From Streptomyces antnestii (lineage in GTDB: Bacteria > Actinomycetota > Actinomycetes > Streptomycetales > Streptomycetaceae), in assembly GCF_004005495.1 (NCBI RefSeq), contig NZ_RZYA01000003.1, positions 124,001-188,000 of the forward strand: DNA of 64,000 bases, read 5' to 3'. Each line of letters starts with the position of its first letter. Positions within the stretch are counted from its first letter, which is position 1. A program made the position numbers and the translations under genes. A model generated the notes under the pieces. That model was not told the DNA's origin. It did no database searches and worked only from the letters and a program-made list of their open reading frames with translations. Of the stretch, positions 1-7,668 are shown piece by piece.

Positions 1-2
1 GC

Positions 3-512
3 ATGGCCGTACCCCATGGCCCTGCGGGCGTGGGCGAGGCGAGACACCGGATGCGCGACCAGCTGCGCGTCGGCGGGGTCCCGGAAGCGGTCATCGACGA
101 TGCCGTACTGATCCTTTCCGAGTTGCTGAGCAACGCCTGCCGGCACGGCAGGCCCCTCGGCGACGAACTGGCCGGGGACGGCGACGTCCGGGCCGCCTGG
201 AGGGTCGACGCGCGGGGCTGTCTCACCGTCGAGGTGACGGACGGTGGTGGTCCGACCCGTCCGGTTCCGGCCACGCCCTCGGTCACCGCACACGGCGGCC
301 GCGGGCTCAACATCATCACGGCACTGGCCGACGACTGGGGCGTACGGGACGACGCACCCGGTGAGGTCACCGTCTGGGTGGTCGTGCACAAGGACGTCCG
401 CTCCGACAGTCAGGCACCACGCCGCGACGGGTTCACCACGCGCGTGAACAGCCCCTCGCCCGCGCCGCTGTCCGGCCTCGATCTCGCGGACGCCTTCGAC
501 GACTTGGGCTGA
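3..512 (+). CDS. ATP-binding regulatory protein (HATPase, anti-sigma/RsbW type), probably 5'-truncated by the window edge
   Basis: The 169 visible residues carry a GHKL-type ATPase fold: the N-box stretch LSELLSNACRHG near residues 38-49 and a G-rich lid, TAHGGRGLNIITAL, near residues 95-108. This is the RsbW/SpoIIAB-like class that streptomycetes have in many copies, cytosolic proteins that phosphorylate or sequester anti-anti-sigma partners. The ATG at base 3 is the first one in the window, and homologues usually have extra N-terminal residues, so the true start may lie upstream. The C-terminal tail after about residue 130 is low-complexity. No partner anti-anti-sigma gene is adjacent. The stop codon lies in the first unit of a small repeat array. 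Confidence 0.85.
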   Translation: MAVPHGPAGVGEARHRMRDQLRVGGVPEAVIDDAVLILSELLSNACRHGRPLGDELAGDGDVRAAWRVDARGCLTVEVTDGGGPTRPVPATPSVTAHGGRGLNIITALADDWGVRDDAPGEVTVWVVVHKDVRSDSQAPRRDGFTTRVNSPSPAPLSGLDLADAFDDLG

Positions 513-577
513 TTCCCGCCCCGCCGGCCCCGGCCGGATCCCGCCCCGGCCGCACGCCCCGGCCTGATCCCCGCCCC
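506..577. repeat. three-copy degenerate repeat spanning the stop codon of the first gene
   Basis: Units GGGCTGATTCCCGCCCC (506-522), GGCCGGATCCCGCCCC (532-547) and GGCCTGATCCCCGCCCC (561-577) are spaced 26-29 bp apart. The first contains the TGA stop at 510-512. It belongs to a series of such arrays in this window (see findings). Confidence 0.6.
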
Positions 578-641
578 TGGCCGTACGAGGGGCTAGGCTC
601 GCGCCCGTACGTACGAGAGCCGTAACCGGGAGACACCCAAG

Positions 642-1604
642 ATGGCCAAGAAGCGCCCCCAGACCAAGGGCAAGTCGCACGTCAGCAGCGGGGAGATCCC
701 GGTCGTCGGCGCCCGGGAACCCTGCCCCTGCGGGAGTGGCCGCCGCTACAAGGCCTGCCACGGCCGCGCCGCCGCGCACGCGGTGACCGAGCTGGTGCAG
801 CGCCCGTTCGAGGGTCTCGCGGGTGAGGGCGACTGGGTCGCCCTGCGCGAACTGGTGCCCGCCGCGACGGCGGAGCTGACGCTCAAGGAGAGCCTGCCGG
901 ACGACGTCCCCTCGGTCACGCTCGCGACGGTGCTGCCCATGGCGTGGCCCGCGCTGCGCCGCGACGACGGCTCGGTCCTGCTCGGCCTGCAGAACGACAC
1001 CTCGTCGGGCGACCTGAGCCGCGATCTGGCCGACACCCTTCAGCGCGCGCTCACCGCCGAGCCCGGTACGCCGGTTCAGGCGCGCCGCGCGCCCGCCGAC
1101 GCACCGCGCCTCCAGGACCTGCTGGACCCGGAGGCCACGTTCGAGCCGGTCGTGCACACGGGCTTCGAGTTCTGGGTGCCCGACTCGGAGAACGCCACCA
1201 CGGAGGTCTCCGCGTCCCTGGAGCGGGCCAACGCGGCCGCGATCCCGACCGTGAAGCTCTCGGGTGTCGACGCCGCGTACTGGTGCGAGACCCCCGAGAA
1301 GAACCACCTGCGGTGGGTCATGCCGTACGCCGAGGAGAAGCTGCTCGACGCGCTGGCCCGGCTGCACGCCGCCGGTTCGTCCTCCCTCGGCGAGGGCACG
1401 CGTCTGGTCGGGTCCTTCCGGGCGCACGGTCTGACCGTTCCGGTCTGGGACCTGCCCACGGGCATGGGCGCCGAGGACATCGAGAAGCCGGCCGCCGAGT
1501 TCGCCGAGCGGCTCACCGCGGCCCTCGCCTCCGACGCCCCGCTGACCGTGGACGAGCGTCGGGCGCGCGGTGGTCTCACCAACCGACAGGTGACTCTCAG
1601 CTGA
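642..1604 (+). CDS. DUF5926-family protein with N-terminal SEC-C motif
   Basis: A 320-residue protein starting MAKKRPQTKGK with a basic N-terminus. A SEC-C zinc-binding motif, PCPCGSGRRYKACHG, lies at about residues 27-41. SEC-C motifs occur at the SecA C-terminus and in stand-alone proteins, where they bind zinc. The remainder matches, as I recall it, the actinobacterial DUF5926 family, whose function is unknown. The start has GGGAGA about 9 nt upstream, and the gene stands alone on the plus strand. A plausible -10 element (TAGGCT) lies about 45 bp before the ATG. The 3' flank runs into an AT-richer gap ending in a strong terminator at 1740-1777. Confidence 0.85.
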   Translation: MAKKRPQTKGKSHVSSGEIPVVGAREPCPCGSGRRYKACHGRAAAHAVTELVQRPFEGLAGEGDWVALRELVPAATAELTLKESLPDDVPSVTLATVLPMAWPALRRDDGSVLLGLQNDTSSGDLSRDLADTLQRALTAEPGTPVQARRAPADAPRLQDLLDPEATFEPVVHTGFEFWVPDSENATTEVSASLERANAAAIPTVKLSGVDAAYWCETPEKNHLRWVMPYAEEKLLDALARLHAAGSSSLGEGTRLVGSFRAHGLTVPVWDLPTGMGAEDIEKPAAEFAERLTAALASDAPLTVDERRARGGLTNRQVTLS

Positions 1605-1703
1605 CCGACCGGTCAGGCACAGAAGCGGTGGCGGAACGGGTGACTCCTGTCACAACTCCCCGTAGTGGCAGGTAAATCCGCAGACGAATAGCCGAGATCG
1701 AAT

Positions 1704-1731
1704 TTGCTAACGGCCGATCTCTTGTTACCGT
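1704..1731 (+). promoter_or_regulatory. candidate promoter in a convergent gap, reading into a terminator
   Basis: TTGCTA (1704-1709), a 16-nt spacer and TACCGT (1726-1731) form a sigma-70-like promoter in the only AT-rich stretch of this gap. Transcription would begin near 1738-1740, directly at the hairpin 1740-1777, with no plus-strand gene downstream. Confidence 0.35.
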
Positions 1732-1739
1732 TCGAGTAG

Positions 1740-1790
1740 CCCGGTTGCTGGTGCATCCCCCGTCGCCAGCAACCGGGTCCTTCTGTTTCC
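1740..1790 (+). terminator. strong intrinsic terminator (possibly the body of a very short RNA)
   Basis: The arms CCCGGTTGCTGG (1740-1751) and CCAGCAACCGGG (1766-1777) pair perfectly over 12 bp around a 14-nt loop. They are followed by the pyrimidine-rich tail TCCTTCTGTTTCC on the plus strand. It would end the DUF5926 transcript. The minus-strand side lacks a U tract, so it serves the plus strand best. Confidence 0.7.
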
Positions 1791-1804
1791 GGGCACCTGT
1801 CCGG

Positions 1805-2503
1805 TCAGCTGCCGGTCGGCGCCGCCGCGTTGCTCCCCGACCTGAGAAGCAGCGGACCCTCGTCCCCGGCCCCCGCGAACTCCGCCACCGCCGAGTAGTC
1901 GCCCGCCTCACCCGCCGTCCGCTCCCGCGGGGTGTCACACGTCCCCGGTTCGTCCTGAGCACCCACCGCACAGTGCATCTGCACGGTGCGCCCGGCCGGA
2001 GCCATCAGGGTCAGTACGGAACTCAGCGGGCTCCCCGTCGCGTTGCGGTAGTAGGTCCTCGCCCATGTCTCCCGCCCCTGGGTCAGGACGCAGGTCTGTG
2101 CCTCGATGCCGTCGGGGGAGGAGAGCTCGGGTCCGCACCGGGCCGCCGTGCCGATCCCGAGTCCGGCGAGCAGCGAGGTGCCTGCGGGCTGCCCGTTCGC
2201 GGAGCCGTCGGACGTAGGAGAGCCGGACGTGTCACCGGCGGTCGCCCCGGCCCGCCGCGCCGTCCCGGGCTTGTCATCGATCTTGTCGGCGCCGGCGGTT
2301 CCCGCGGCGTGCCCCGCTCTGTCGGCAGGCTCGCCGCCGGAGTTGAGGCTGTCCTCGGCGGTGTTGCCGACGGGCCCCGCGGAGGCGCCGGCCAGCGGGA
2401 GGAGGACGGTGAGGATCACGACCGCGAGAAGACCGAGCAGACGGAGGCGCGAGTGGGGTCTCCCCTGCTCGAGGCTGTTCGAGAGCTTGGGGAAGGAGGG
2501 CAT
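1805..2503 (-). CDS. secreted or membrane-anchored protein of unknown function
   Basis: About 232 residues from MPSFPKLSNS. A longer ATG ten codons upstream is possible but adds only a basic stretch. Residues 20-44 form a positively charged, then hydrophobic, segment ending LLPLAGASAG, which reads as a Sec signal peptide or signal anchor. The mature part is first Ala/Gly/Asp-rich and probably disordered. A second half (about residues 125-215) contains four cysteines and could form two disulphides outside the cell. No family recognised. It is convergent with the DUF5926 gene and follows the Prim-Pol gene on the same strand with a 54-bp gap. Confidence 0.7.
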   Translation of the reverse strand: MPSFPKLSNSLEQGRPHSRLRLLGLLAVVILTVLLPLAGASAGPVGNTAEDSLNSGGEPADRAGHAAGTAGADKIDDKPGTARRAGATAGDTSGSPTSDGSANGQPAGTSLLAGLGIGTAARCGPELSSPDGIEAQTCVLTQGRETWARTYYRNATGSPLSSVLTLMAPAGRTVQMHCAVGAQDEPGTCDTPRERTAGEAGDYSAVAEFAGAGDEGPLLLRSGSNAAAPTGS

Positions 2504-2557
2504 GCGCCGAAGATATCGGCGCCGCCCCTTCACACCCCGCGCCGCGCGCCCGATCCC

Positions 2558-3253
2558 CTACAACTCGGGGGCGCTCACACCCGTACGAGTGAGGGCGTCC
2601 ACGACCACGTCCACCACGGCCTCGACGTCGGGCACCCAGGGTGCCGCGGAGCCGGGCAGTGGTGCGCGCTCCCAGCGGACCTGGCCGAAGCCGGTGTCGG
2701 ACGGGGGCAGAGCGAGATAGCCGCCCTCGCCGTGGAAGCGCAGCGACCCCGGCACCCAGTCCTGGGCGTAGAGGAGTTCGCCGAGCTGCTCCATCGAGTA
2801 CGGCGCCACGAGGATGAAGACGCGGTCCGTGGTGGCGACGACCGGGCCGAGCCTGATGTCCGCGCGGTCGAGTGCCGCGAGGGCGCGGGCACCGGCGGCC
2901 GCGGGGAGGCTCACGGCGCAGGGTGCGCGTCCGCCGCTCGCGCCCGCACCGGCCCCCGTGGCGAGCACGATCGGCGCGGTCGGACGGTTCGTCCACCACC
3001 AGCTGACCATGCGCTCGTCGGTGGTCGCGGCGAGCAGCCCCGGGTCGAAGGGGTGCGCGCCCGGCACCGTGCACTCCGGGTCGGGGCAGGCGCAGCTGAC
3101 ACCGTCGCGGCGCCCCGTCCTCTCGAGTCCTACGCCCGGGAGCACGGGCCACTGCCATGCGGTCGCGAAGGTCAGGGCCGCGCTGAACTGATCAGACTTC
3201 CCGTTGTTCCGCCTGGACAGGAGCCTGCGTCGCCTTCCGGGGATCTCGCGCAT
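2558..3253 (-). CDS. bifunctional DNA primase/polymerase (Prim-Pol) N-terminal domain protein
   Basis: 231 residues. The start chosen is MREIPGRRRRLLS because GGAAAGGA lies 8 nt before that ATG. An upstream in-frame ATG adds 17 residues without a Shine-Dalgarno sequence. The AALTFATAWQWPVLPG motif and the conserved CACPDPECTVPGAHP block with downstream TTDERMVSWWW are typical of Streptomyces proteins annotated as bifunctional DNA primase/polymerase, N-terminal domain. Only this single domain is present, without a helicase or plasmid context, so a housekeeping or repair-type role is more likely than plasmid replication. I cannot confirm the catalytic carboxylates. It is divergent from the SpoIIE-like gene. 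Confidence 0.75.
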   Translation of the reverse strand: MREIPGRRRRLLSRRNNGKSDQFSAALTFATAWQWPVLPGVGLERTGRRDGVSCACPDPECTVPGAHPFDPGLLAATTDERMVSWWWTNRPTAPIVLATGAGAGASGGRAPCAVSLPAAAGARALAALDRADIRLGPVVATTDRVFILVAPYSMEQLGELLYAQDWVPGSLRFHGEGGYLALPPSDTGFGQVRWERAPLPGSAAPWVPDVEAVVDVVVDALTRTGVSAPEL

Positions 3254-3714
3254 GAGCGCTCGTTCCTTTCCGTTGACCGAAGAGAACGCTATGGGCCACA
3301 TCACACCATGTGTCGATCACTTCACTGAGCGTGCGTACCGGGGAGCGTCGCGCCCCGGCCTCGATCTGGGGGAACCCCTATAGTCCGAGCGCCGGCCGCG
3401 TACTTGAAAAGCCTGGCGCGGGGTGGCGGTGCCTGGCGTTTACCGTCGCGCGTGTTACTCGCCGCCTCCACCACGGGAGGATGGGGCACGGTCGTCGGTG
3501 GTTAGGACGCCCGGGTCCGTCGCCAGGTTCCGGGTCGATCGCAACTACCCCTGGCCTTCACCGAGTACGTACCCATCCCGACCGCTGTGACGCTCTGTCG
3601 AACAATCCCAGTCGACCGCAATATGCCGTTACCCGAGGCATTTTTCGGCCAAGCTCGGTCAGAGATCACAAATACCGCACGAGCCTCCTGGACACCAGGA
3701 ATCCCAGCAGGACA
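3254..3714. other. 461-bp divergent intergenic region
   Basis: It separates the Prim-Pol gene (minus) from the GAF-PP2C gene (plus) and must hold both promoters. The plus-strand open frame runs back to 3310, but the extra 135 codons are Arg/Gly-rich and unlike a protein domain, so I treat them as non-coding. No riboswitch or RNA gene was recognised. Confidence 0.5.
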
Positions 3715-5220
3715 ATGCTGGACATCCCCTCACCAGTGCGTGTAGATGTGGAGACACTGCTGGCGGCGCAGAATCACCTGGGGGTTTGCGATGCTATCGA
3801 GCAATACGCACCGGTCGGAAAGCCGAACGCTATGACCGCCCCGCACTTTCCGAAAGTGGCTGGAATCGATTCAACGGTTCCCCCACCCGCACACACTGTC
3901 GCGCCCGCGTCACCCGCGCCCGCGCCTCCTTCCTCCCCCGCGGCCCCCGGAGCGCTGATCCAGGACCGGCTCGCCGGCTGGGTCTCCGACCTCACCACGC
4001 TGCACGAACTCACGGAACGGCTGGCCAGGACGGCCACCCTCGACGACGCGCTGCACGAGGTGCTCCGCGCCGGTGCGGCCCTCGTCGGCGCCCGCCGCGG
4101 CCTGCTCGCACTGGAGCCCGCCGACGGCCTGGGACCCGACACCGTCGTGGGGCTCGGCCTCGCCCGCGCCGACCTCGGCCACCTGGAGACGGTGCCGCGC
4201 GGCGCCACCTCGTACGGGAAGATCCTCGACCGTGCGGACCCGGGCGACGAACCCGAGGTGCACGCGGACCTGCTGGCCGAGGACGGGCTCGATCCGCGCC
4301 ACCGCGAGGTCGCCGCGCGGCTCGGCTACGCGGCGAGCTTCGCGCTGCCCCTCGCGACCACCGCGGCGGGCCTGCTCGGCGCCGCGGTCTGGCTCTACGA
4401 CGAGCCCGCCGAACCCGTCGAACGCCAGCGCCACCTGGTCGGCCTCTACACGCGCTACGCCACCGAACACCTCGCCCGCCTGCTCGAACTGGAGCGGACG
4501 CGCGCCAAGTCCCGCACCATCGCCGAGGAGTTGCTGCCGTCGCGGCTCCCGCGGGTCGCGGGTGTCCAGCTCGCCGCCCGGCACCGCACGGGCCCGCGCG
4601 GCGGAGGCGACTGGTACGACGCGCTGCCGCTGCCCGAGGGAGCGCTCGGCCTCGCCGTGGGCTCCGTCACCGGATCCGGCGCGAGCGCCGTCGCCGCGAT
4701 GGGCCGGCTCCGGGCCAGCCTGCGGGCGTACGCGGTCATGGAGGGCGAGGACCCGGTCGCCGTCCTCTCCGACCTGGAGCTGCTGCTCCGGCTGACCGAG
4801 CCCGCGCGCAGCGCCACCGCCCTCTTCGCGTACTGCGAACCCGCCCTGCGCAAGATCGTCCTGGCCGGGGCCGGGCACAGTCCCCCGCTGGTGATCGGCG
4901 AGAGACGGACGGAGTTCATCGAGACGTCGCTGTCCGCGCCGCTCGGCATGCTGGCCTGCTGGGAGGCGCCCAGCGTCGAGTTCAGCCCGGAGCCCGGCGA
5001 GACCGTGCTGCTGTACACGGACGGCCTCCTGCACCGCACCGGCGATGCCATGGACCGCGCCTTCGCCCGTCTGCACGCGGCGGCGGCCGGCGTCCCCCGG
5101 ACGATCCGCGACGACCCCGGCGCGATCGCCGACCACGTTCTGCACACCGTCCTGCCGGACGGACTCGACGCCGCCGACAGCGACGAGGACGTCGTCCTGC
5201 TCGCCGCGCGCTTCGAGTGA
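3715..5220 (+). CDS. GAF domain plus SpoIIE/PP2C-like phosphatase with altered active site
   Basis: 501 residues from MLDIPSPVRVDVETL, with AGGA 5 nt before the ATG at 3715. An 80-residue N-terminal region ends in a Pro/Ala-rich linker. A GAF domain follows at about residues 95-260 and a PP2C/SpoIIE serine phosphatase domain at about 265-500. GGDWYD (297-302) and YTDGL (434-438) fit the metal-binding motifs. The segment that normally reads V-G-D-x-x-G-H/K-G is VGSVTGSG (315-322), so the metal-binding Asp is Ser. Family role: dephosphorylating anti-anti-sigma factors in partner-switching modules. Here activity may be reduced or absent. It may act with the HATPase proteins at 3-512 and 6992-7453, which is inference. 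Confidence 0.85.
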   Translation: MLDIPSPVRVDVETLLAAQNHLGVCDAIEQYAPVGKPNAMTAPHFPKVAGIDSTVPPPAHTVAPASPAPAPPSSPAAPGALIQDRLAGWVSDLTTLHELTERLARTATLDDALHEVLRAGAALVGARRGLLALEPADGLGPDTVVGLGLARADLGHLETVPRGATSYGKILDRADPGDEPEVHADLLAEDGLDPRHREVAARLGYAASFALPLATTAAGLLGAAVWLYDEPAEPVERQRHLVGLYTRYATEHLARLLELERTRAKSRTIAEELLPSRLPRVAGVQLAARHRTGPRGGGDWYDALPLPEGALGLAVGSVTGSGASAVAAMGRLRASLRAYAVMEGEDPVAVLSDLELLLRLTEPARSATALFAYCEPALRKIVLAGAGHSPPLVIGERRTEFIETSLSAPLGMLACWEAPSVEFSPEPGETVLLYTDGLLHRTGDAMDRAFARLHAAAAGVPRTIRDDPGAIADHVLHTVLPDGLDAADSDEDVVLLAARFE

Positions 5221-5300
5221 CCACGGTGACCGTTCAGGCACGCCCCGTAGCCCCGGTGTAACAGGCCTTCCGACCCTGGGACCCCTTCCGCGCGACCGTA

Positions 5301-5319
5301 CGATGGACGGGGTCCATCG
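5301..5319. promoter_or_regulatory. inverted repeat and -10-like box upstream of the aminopeptidase gene
   Basis: CGATGGAC and GTCCATCG form a perfect 8-bp inverted repeat around GGG. The upstream TACGAT (5299-5304) overlaps its left arm and resembles a -10 element. It could be an operator, or a 5'-UTR hairpin of pepP. Confidence 0.35.
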
Positions 5320-5321
5320 TT

Positions 5322-5413
5322 GTACCCAGGCCGCACCCATGGCCGATCCCAGGGCCGCATGCAGGGTCTTGTCCAGGGCCTTTTACCCAGGGCCTTATCT
5401 AGGGCCTTATCTA
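5322..5413. repeat. degenerate 12-14 bp tandem repeats upstream of pepP
   Basis: About seven copies of a CCAGGGCCTTAT-like unit run up to the ribosome binding site. The last two, GGGCCTTATCTA, are identical and adjacent. They lie in the probable 5' UTR, so pepP is bracketed by repeat arrays on both sides. Confidence 0.7.
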
Positions 5414-5423
5414 GGAGGAAGAC

Positions 5424-6893
5424 GTGTCGGAGGAGCTCAACCCGGAGAACCCGGAGATCTCGGCGACCGAGGCCGACGAGCCGATCAAGCAGCGCAAGAA
5501 CGGCCTGTACCCGGGCGTGTCCGACGAGCTCGCCGAGAGCATGAAGTCCGGCTGGGCCGACACCGAGCTGCACGGCCTCGAGCCGATCGCGCAGGTGTCC
5601 GAGACGGCCGCCCGCCGCGCCGCCCTCTCCGCACGCTTCCCCGGCGAGCGCATCGTCGTCCCCGCGGGCAACCTCAAGACCCGCTCGAACGACACCGAGT
5701 ACGCCTTCCGCGCCTCCACCGAGTACGCGTACCTGACCGGCAACCTGACCGAGGACGGCGTCCTCGTCCTGGAGCCGACGGCCACCGGGCACGACGCGAC
5801 GATCTACCTGCTGCCGCGCTCCGACCGCGAGAACGGCGAGTTCTGGCTCGACGGCCAGGGCGAGCTGTGGGTCGGCCGCCGCCACTCCCTCGCCGAGGCC
5901 GAGCAGGTCTACGGCATCCCCGCCGCCGACGTCCGCGAGCTCGCCGGCCAGCTGGCCGAGGCGACCGGCCCCGTCCGCGTCGTGCGCGGCCACGACGCCG
6001 GCATCGAGTCCGCCCTGACCGACAAGGTCACCCGCGAGCGCGACGAAGAGCTGCGCGTCTTCCTCTCCGAGGCCCGCCTCGTGAAGGACGCCTTCGAGGT
6101 CGGCGAGCTGCAGAAGGCCGTCGACTCCACCGTCCGCGGCTTCGAGGACGTCGTGAAGATCCTCGACAAGGCCGAGGCCACCAGCGAGCGCTACATCGAG
6201 GGCACGTTCTTCCTGCGCGCCCGCGTCGAGGGCAACGACATCGGCTACGGCTCGATCTGCGCCTCCGGTCCGCACGCCTGCACCCTGCACTGGGTCCGCA
6301 ACGACGGCCCGGTCCGCTCCGGCGACCTGCTCCTCCTGGACGCGGGCGTGGAGACGCACAGCCTCTACACGGCCGACGTTACCCGGACCCTGCCGGTCAA
6401 CGGCCGCTACACCGAACTCCAGAAGAAGATCTACGACGCCGTGTACGAGGCCCAGGAGGCCGGCATCGCGGCCGTGAAGCCGGGCGCCAAGTACCGCGAC
6501 TTCCACGACGCCGCGCAGCACGTGCTCGCCGAGAAGCTCGTCGAGTGGGGTCTCGTCGAGGGCCCGGTCGAGCGCGTCCTGGAGCTCGGCCTCCAGCGCC
6601 GCTGGACCCTGCACGGCACCGGTCACATGCTCGGCCTCGACGTCCACGACTGCGCCGTCGCGCGCACCGAGACGTACGTGGACGGCACCCTTGAGCCCGG
6701 CATGTGCCTGACCGTCGAGCCCGGTCTGTACTTCCAGGCCGACGACCTGACCGTGCCGGAGGAGTACCGCGGCATCGGCGTCCGGATCGAGGACGACATC
6801 CTCGTGACGGAGGACGGCAACCGGAACCTCTCCGCCGGTCTGCCGCGCCGCTCGGACGACGTCGAGGCGTGGATGGCCCGGCTCAAGGGCTGA
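5424..6893 (+). CDS. pepP: Xaa-Pro aminopeptidase (aminopeptidase P, M24B)
   Basis: 489 residues from a GTG start preceded by AGGAGG 7 nt upstream. An N-terminal AMP_N domain (about residues 50-175) is followed by the pita-bread M24 catalytic domain (about 210-470). The five metal ligands can be placed: Asp in LLLDAGV, Asp in TADVTRT, His in HGTGHMLG, Glu in TVEPGLYF and Glu in RIEDDI. The enzyme removes N-terminal residues before proline and acts in the cytosol with two Mn(II) ions. The length fits the family. It is monocistronic, with a repeat array before the ribosome binding site and another that includes the stop codon. Confidence 0.93.
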   Translation: MSEELNPENPEISATEADEPIKQRKNGLYPGVSDELAESMKSGWADTELHGLEPIAQVSETAARRAALSARFPGERIVVPAGNLKTRSNDTEYAFRASTEYAYLTGNLTEDGVLVLEPTATGHDATIYLLPRSDRENGEFWLDGQGELWVGRRHSLAEAEQVYGIPAADVRELAGQLAEATGPVRVVRGHDAGIESALTDKVTRERDEELRVFLSEARLVKDAFEVGELQKAVDSTVRGFEDVVKILDKAEATSERYIEGTFFLRARVEGNDIGYGSICASGPHACTLHWVRNDGPVRSGDLLLLDAGVETHSLYTADVTRTLPVNGRYTELQKKIYDAVYEAQEAGIAAVKPGAKYRDFHDAAQHVLAEKLVEWGLVEGPVERVLELGLQRRWTLHGTGHMLGLDVHDCAVARTETYVDGTLEPGMCLTVEPGLYFQADDLTVPEEYRGIGVRIEDDILVTEDGNRNLSAGLPRRSDDVEAWMARLKG

Positions 6894-6970
6894 TCGAAAC
6901 CCAAGGGCTGATAGAAGCTCAAGGGCTGATCGAAGCTAGAGGGCTGATCGAAGCTCAGGAGCTCAGCGAA
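6881..6970. repeat. 18-bp tandem array (5 units) that includes the pepP stop codon
   Basis: Five consecutive 18-bp units (6881, 6899, 6917, 6935 and 6953 onward) have the consensus GCTCAAGGGCTGATCGAA. The first unit encodes the last residues LKG plus the TGA. Because 18 is a multiple of 3, units 2-4 also present an in-frame TGA. Confidence 0.9.
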
Positions 6971-6991
6971 CCGGCTGAGGGCGGGCGGGGG

Positions 6992-7453
6992 TCAGGCGGA
7001 GACGAGGGGCGCGTCCGCGCGCCACTTGAGGACCTTGTCGAAGCTGACCACCGCGCCGCCCCTGCCGGGTCTGTTGACGAAGTGGACGTGGTCCGCGAGC
7101 TCCCGGATGAGGCAGAGTCCGCGGCCATGCTCGGCGTGGTCGGGCGCCGCCTTGAGCATCGCCGTGCCACGGCCGGAAAGCGCCGGGAAGCCGGGACCGG
7201 AGTCGGCGACCTCGATGCGACAGGTCTCGCCCTCGAGGTAGGCCGTGACCCGGTACGCGCCCGCGGGGTCGCCGGGGGCCGGGTCGCCGCCGTGCTCGAC
7301 GGCGTTGGCACAGGCCTCGCTGAGGGCGACGGACAGGTCGTACGACACGTCGGGGTCCACCCCCGCGGTCTCCATCGTGCCGATCAGAAGGCGTCGGGCG
7401 AGCGGGACGCTCGCGGCCTCGCGCCGCAAGTGGAGAGACCACCAGATGCTCAT
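6992..7453 (-). CDS. ATP-binding regulatory protein (HATPase, anti-sigma/RsbW type)
   Basis: 153 residues from MSIWWSLHLRREAASV. The open frame extends 23 codons further, but that part is Arg/Gly-rich, so this ATG is preferred. The GHKL motifs are clear: the N-box ALSEACANAVEHG near residues 46-58, VADSGPGFP near 87-95, and HAEHGRGLCLIREL near 109-122. This is the RsbW-like serine kinase/anti-sigma class. It faces the copper-cluster membrane gene across a 215-bp divergent region and converges on pepP. No dedicated antagonist is adjacent. The GAF-PP2C protein at 3715-5220 is a nearby candidate regulator of the same type of system. Confidence 0.88.
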   Translation of the reverse strand: MSIWWSLHLRREAASVPLARRLLIGTMETAGVDPDVSYDLSVALSEACANAVEHGGDPAPGDPAGAYRVTAYLEGETCRIEVADSGPGFPALSGRGTAMLKAAPDHAEHGRGLCLIRELADHVHFVNRPGRGGAVVSFDKVLKWRADAPLVSA

Positions 7454-7668
7454 GCTCCAGCCTCCTGGCCGCGGCTCGACATACCGATACGTATTGCCGC
7501 GACGGCCCCTGTGCAATCGCACGGATCACGTGATATCGCCCATACGGCGGACGCGCGGACCGGTGGCGGCGGTGTACAGAGGCGGTCCCATGGGGCACGC
7601 TGGCAGATTCCGGACCTTGTGGACCTGCCGTATGGGGCGGGTAAGCCCAGTGCGATGATGAGGCCGCC

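Noticed and set aside
2558..3253. Prim-Pol gene as a plasmid or integrative element remnant
   Set aside because: No integrase, excisionase, tra gene or attachment-site duplication lies nearby, and the neighbours are core genes.
4455..6647. A 730-codon minus-strand frame across the PP2C and pepP genes
   Set aside because: Antisense shadow of two well-supported genes with Val/Leu/Gly/Arg bias and no motif.
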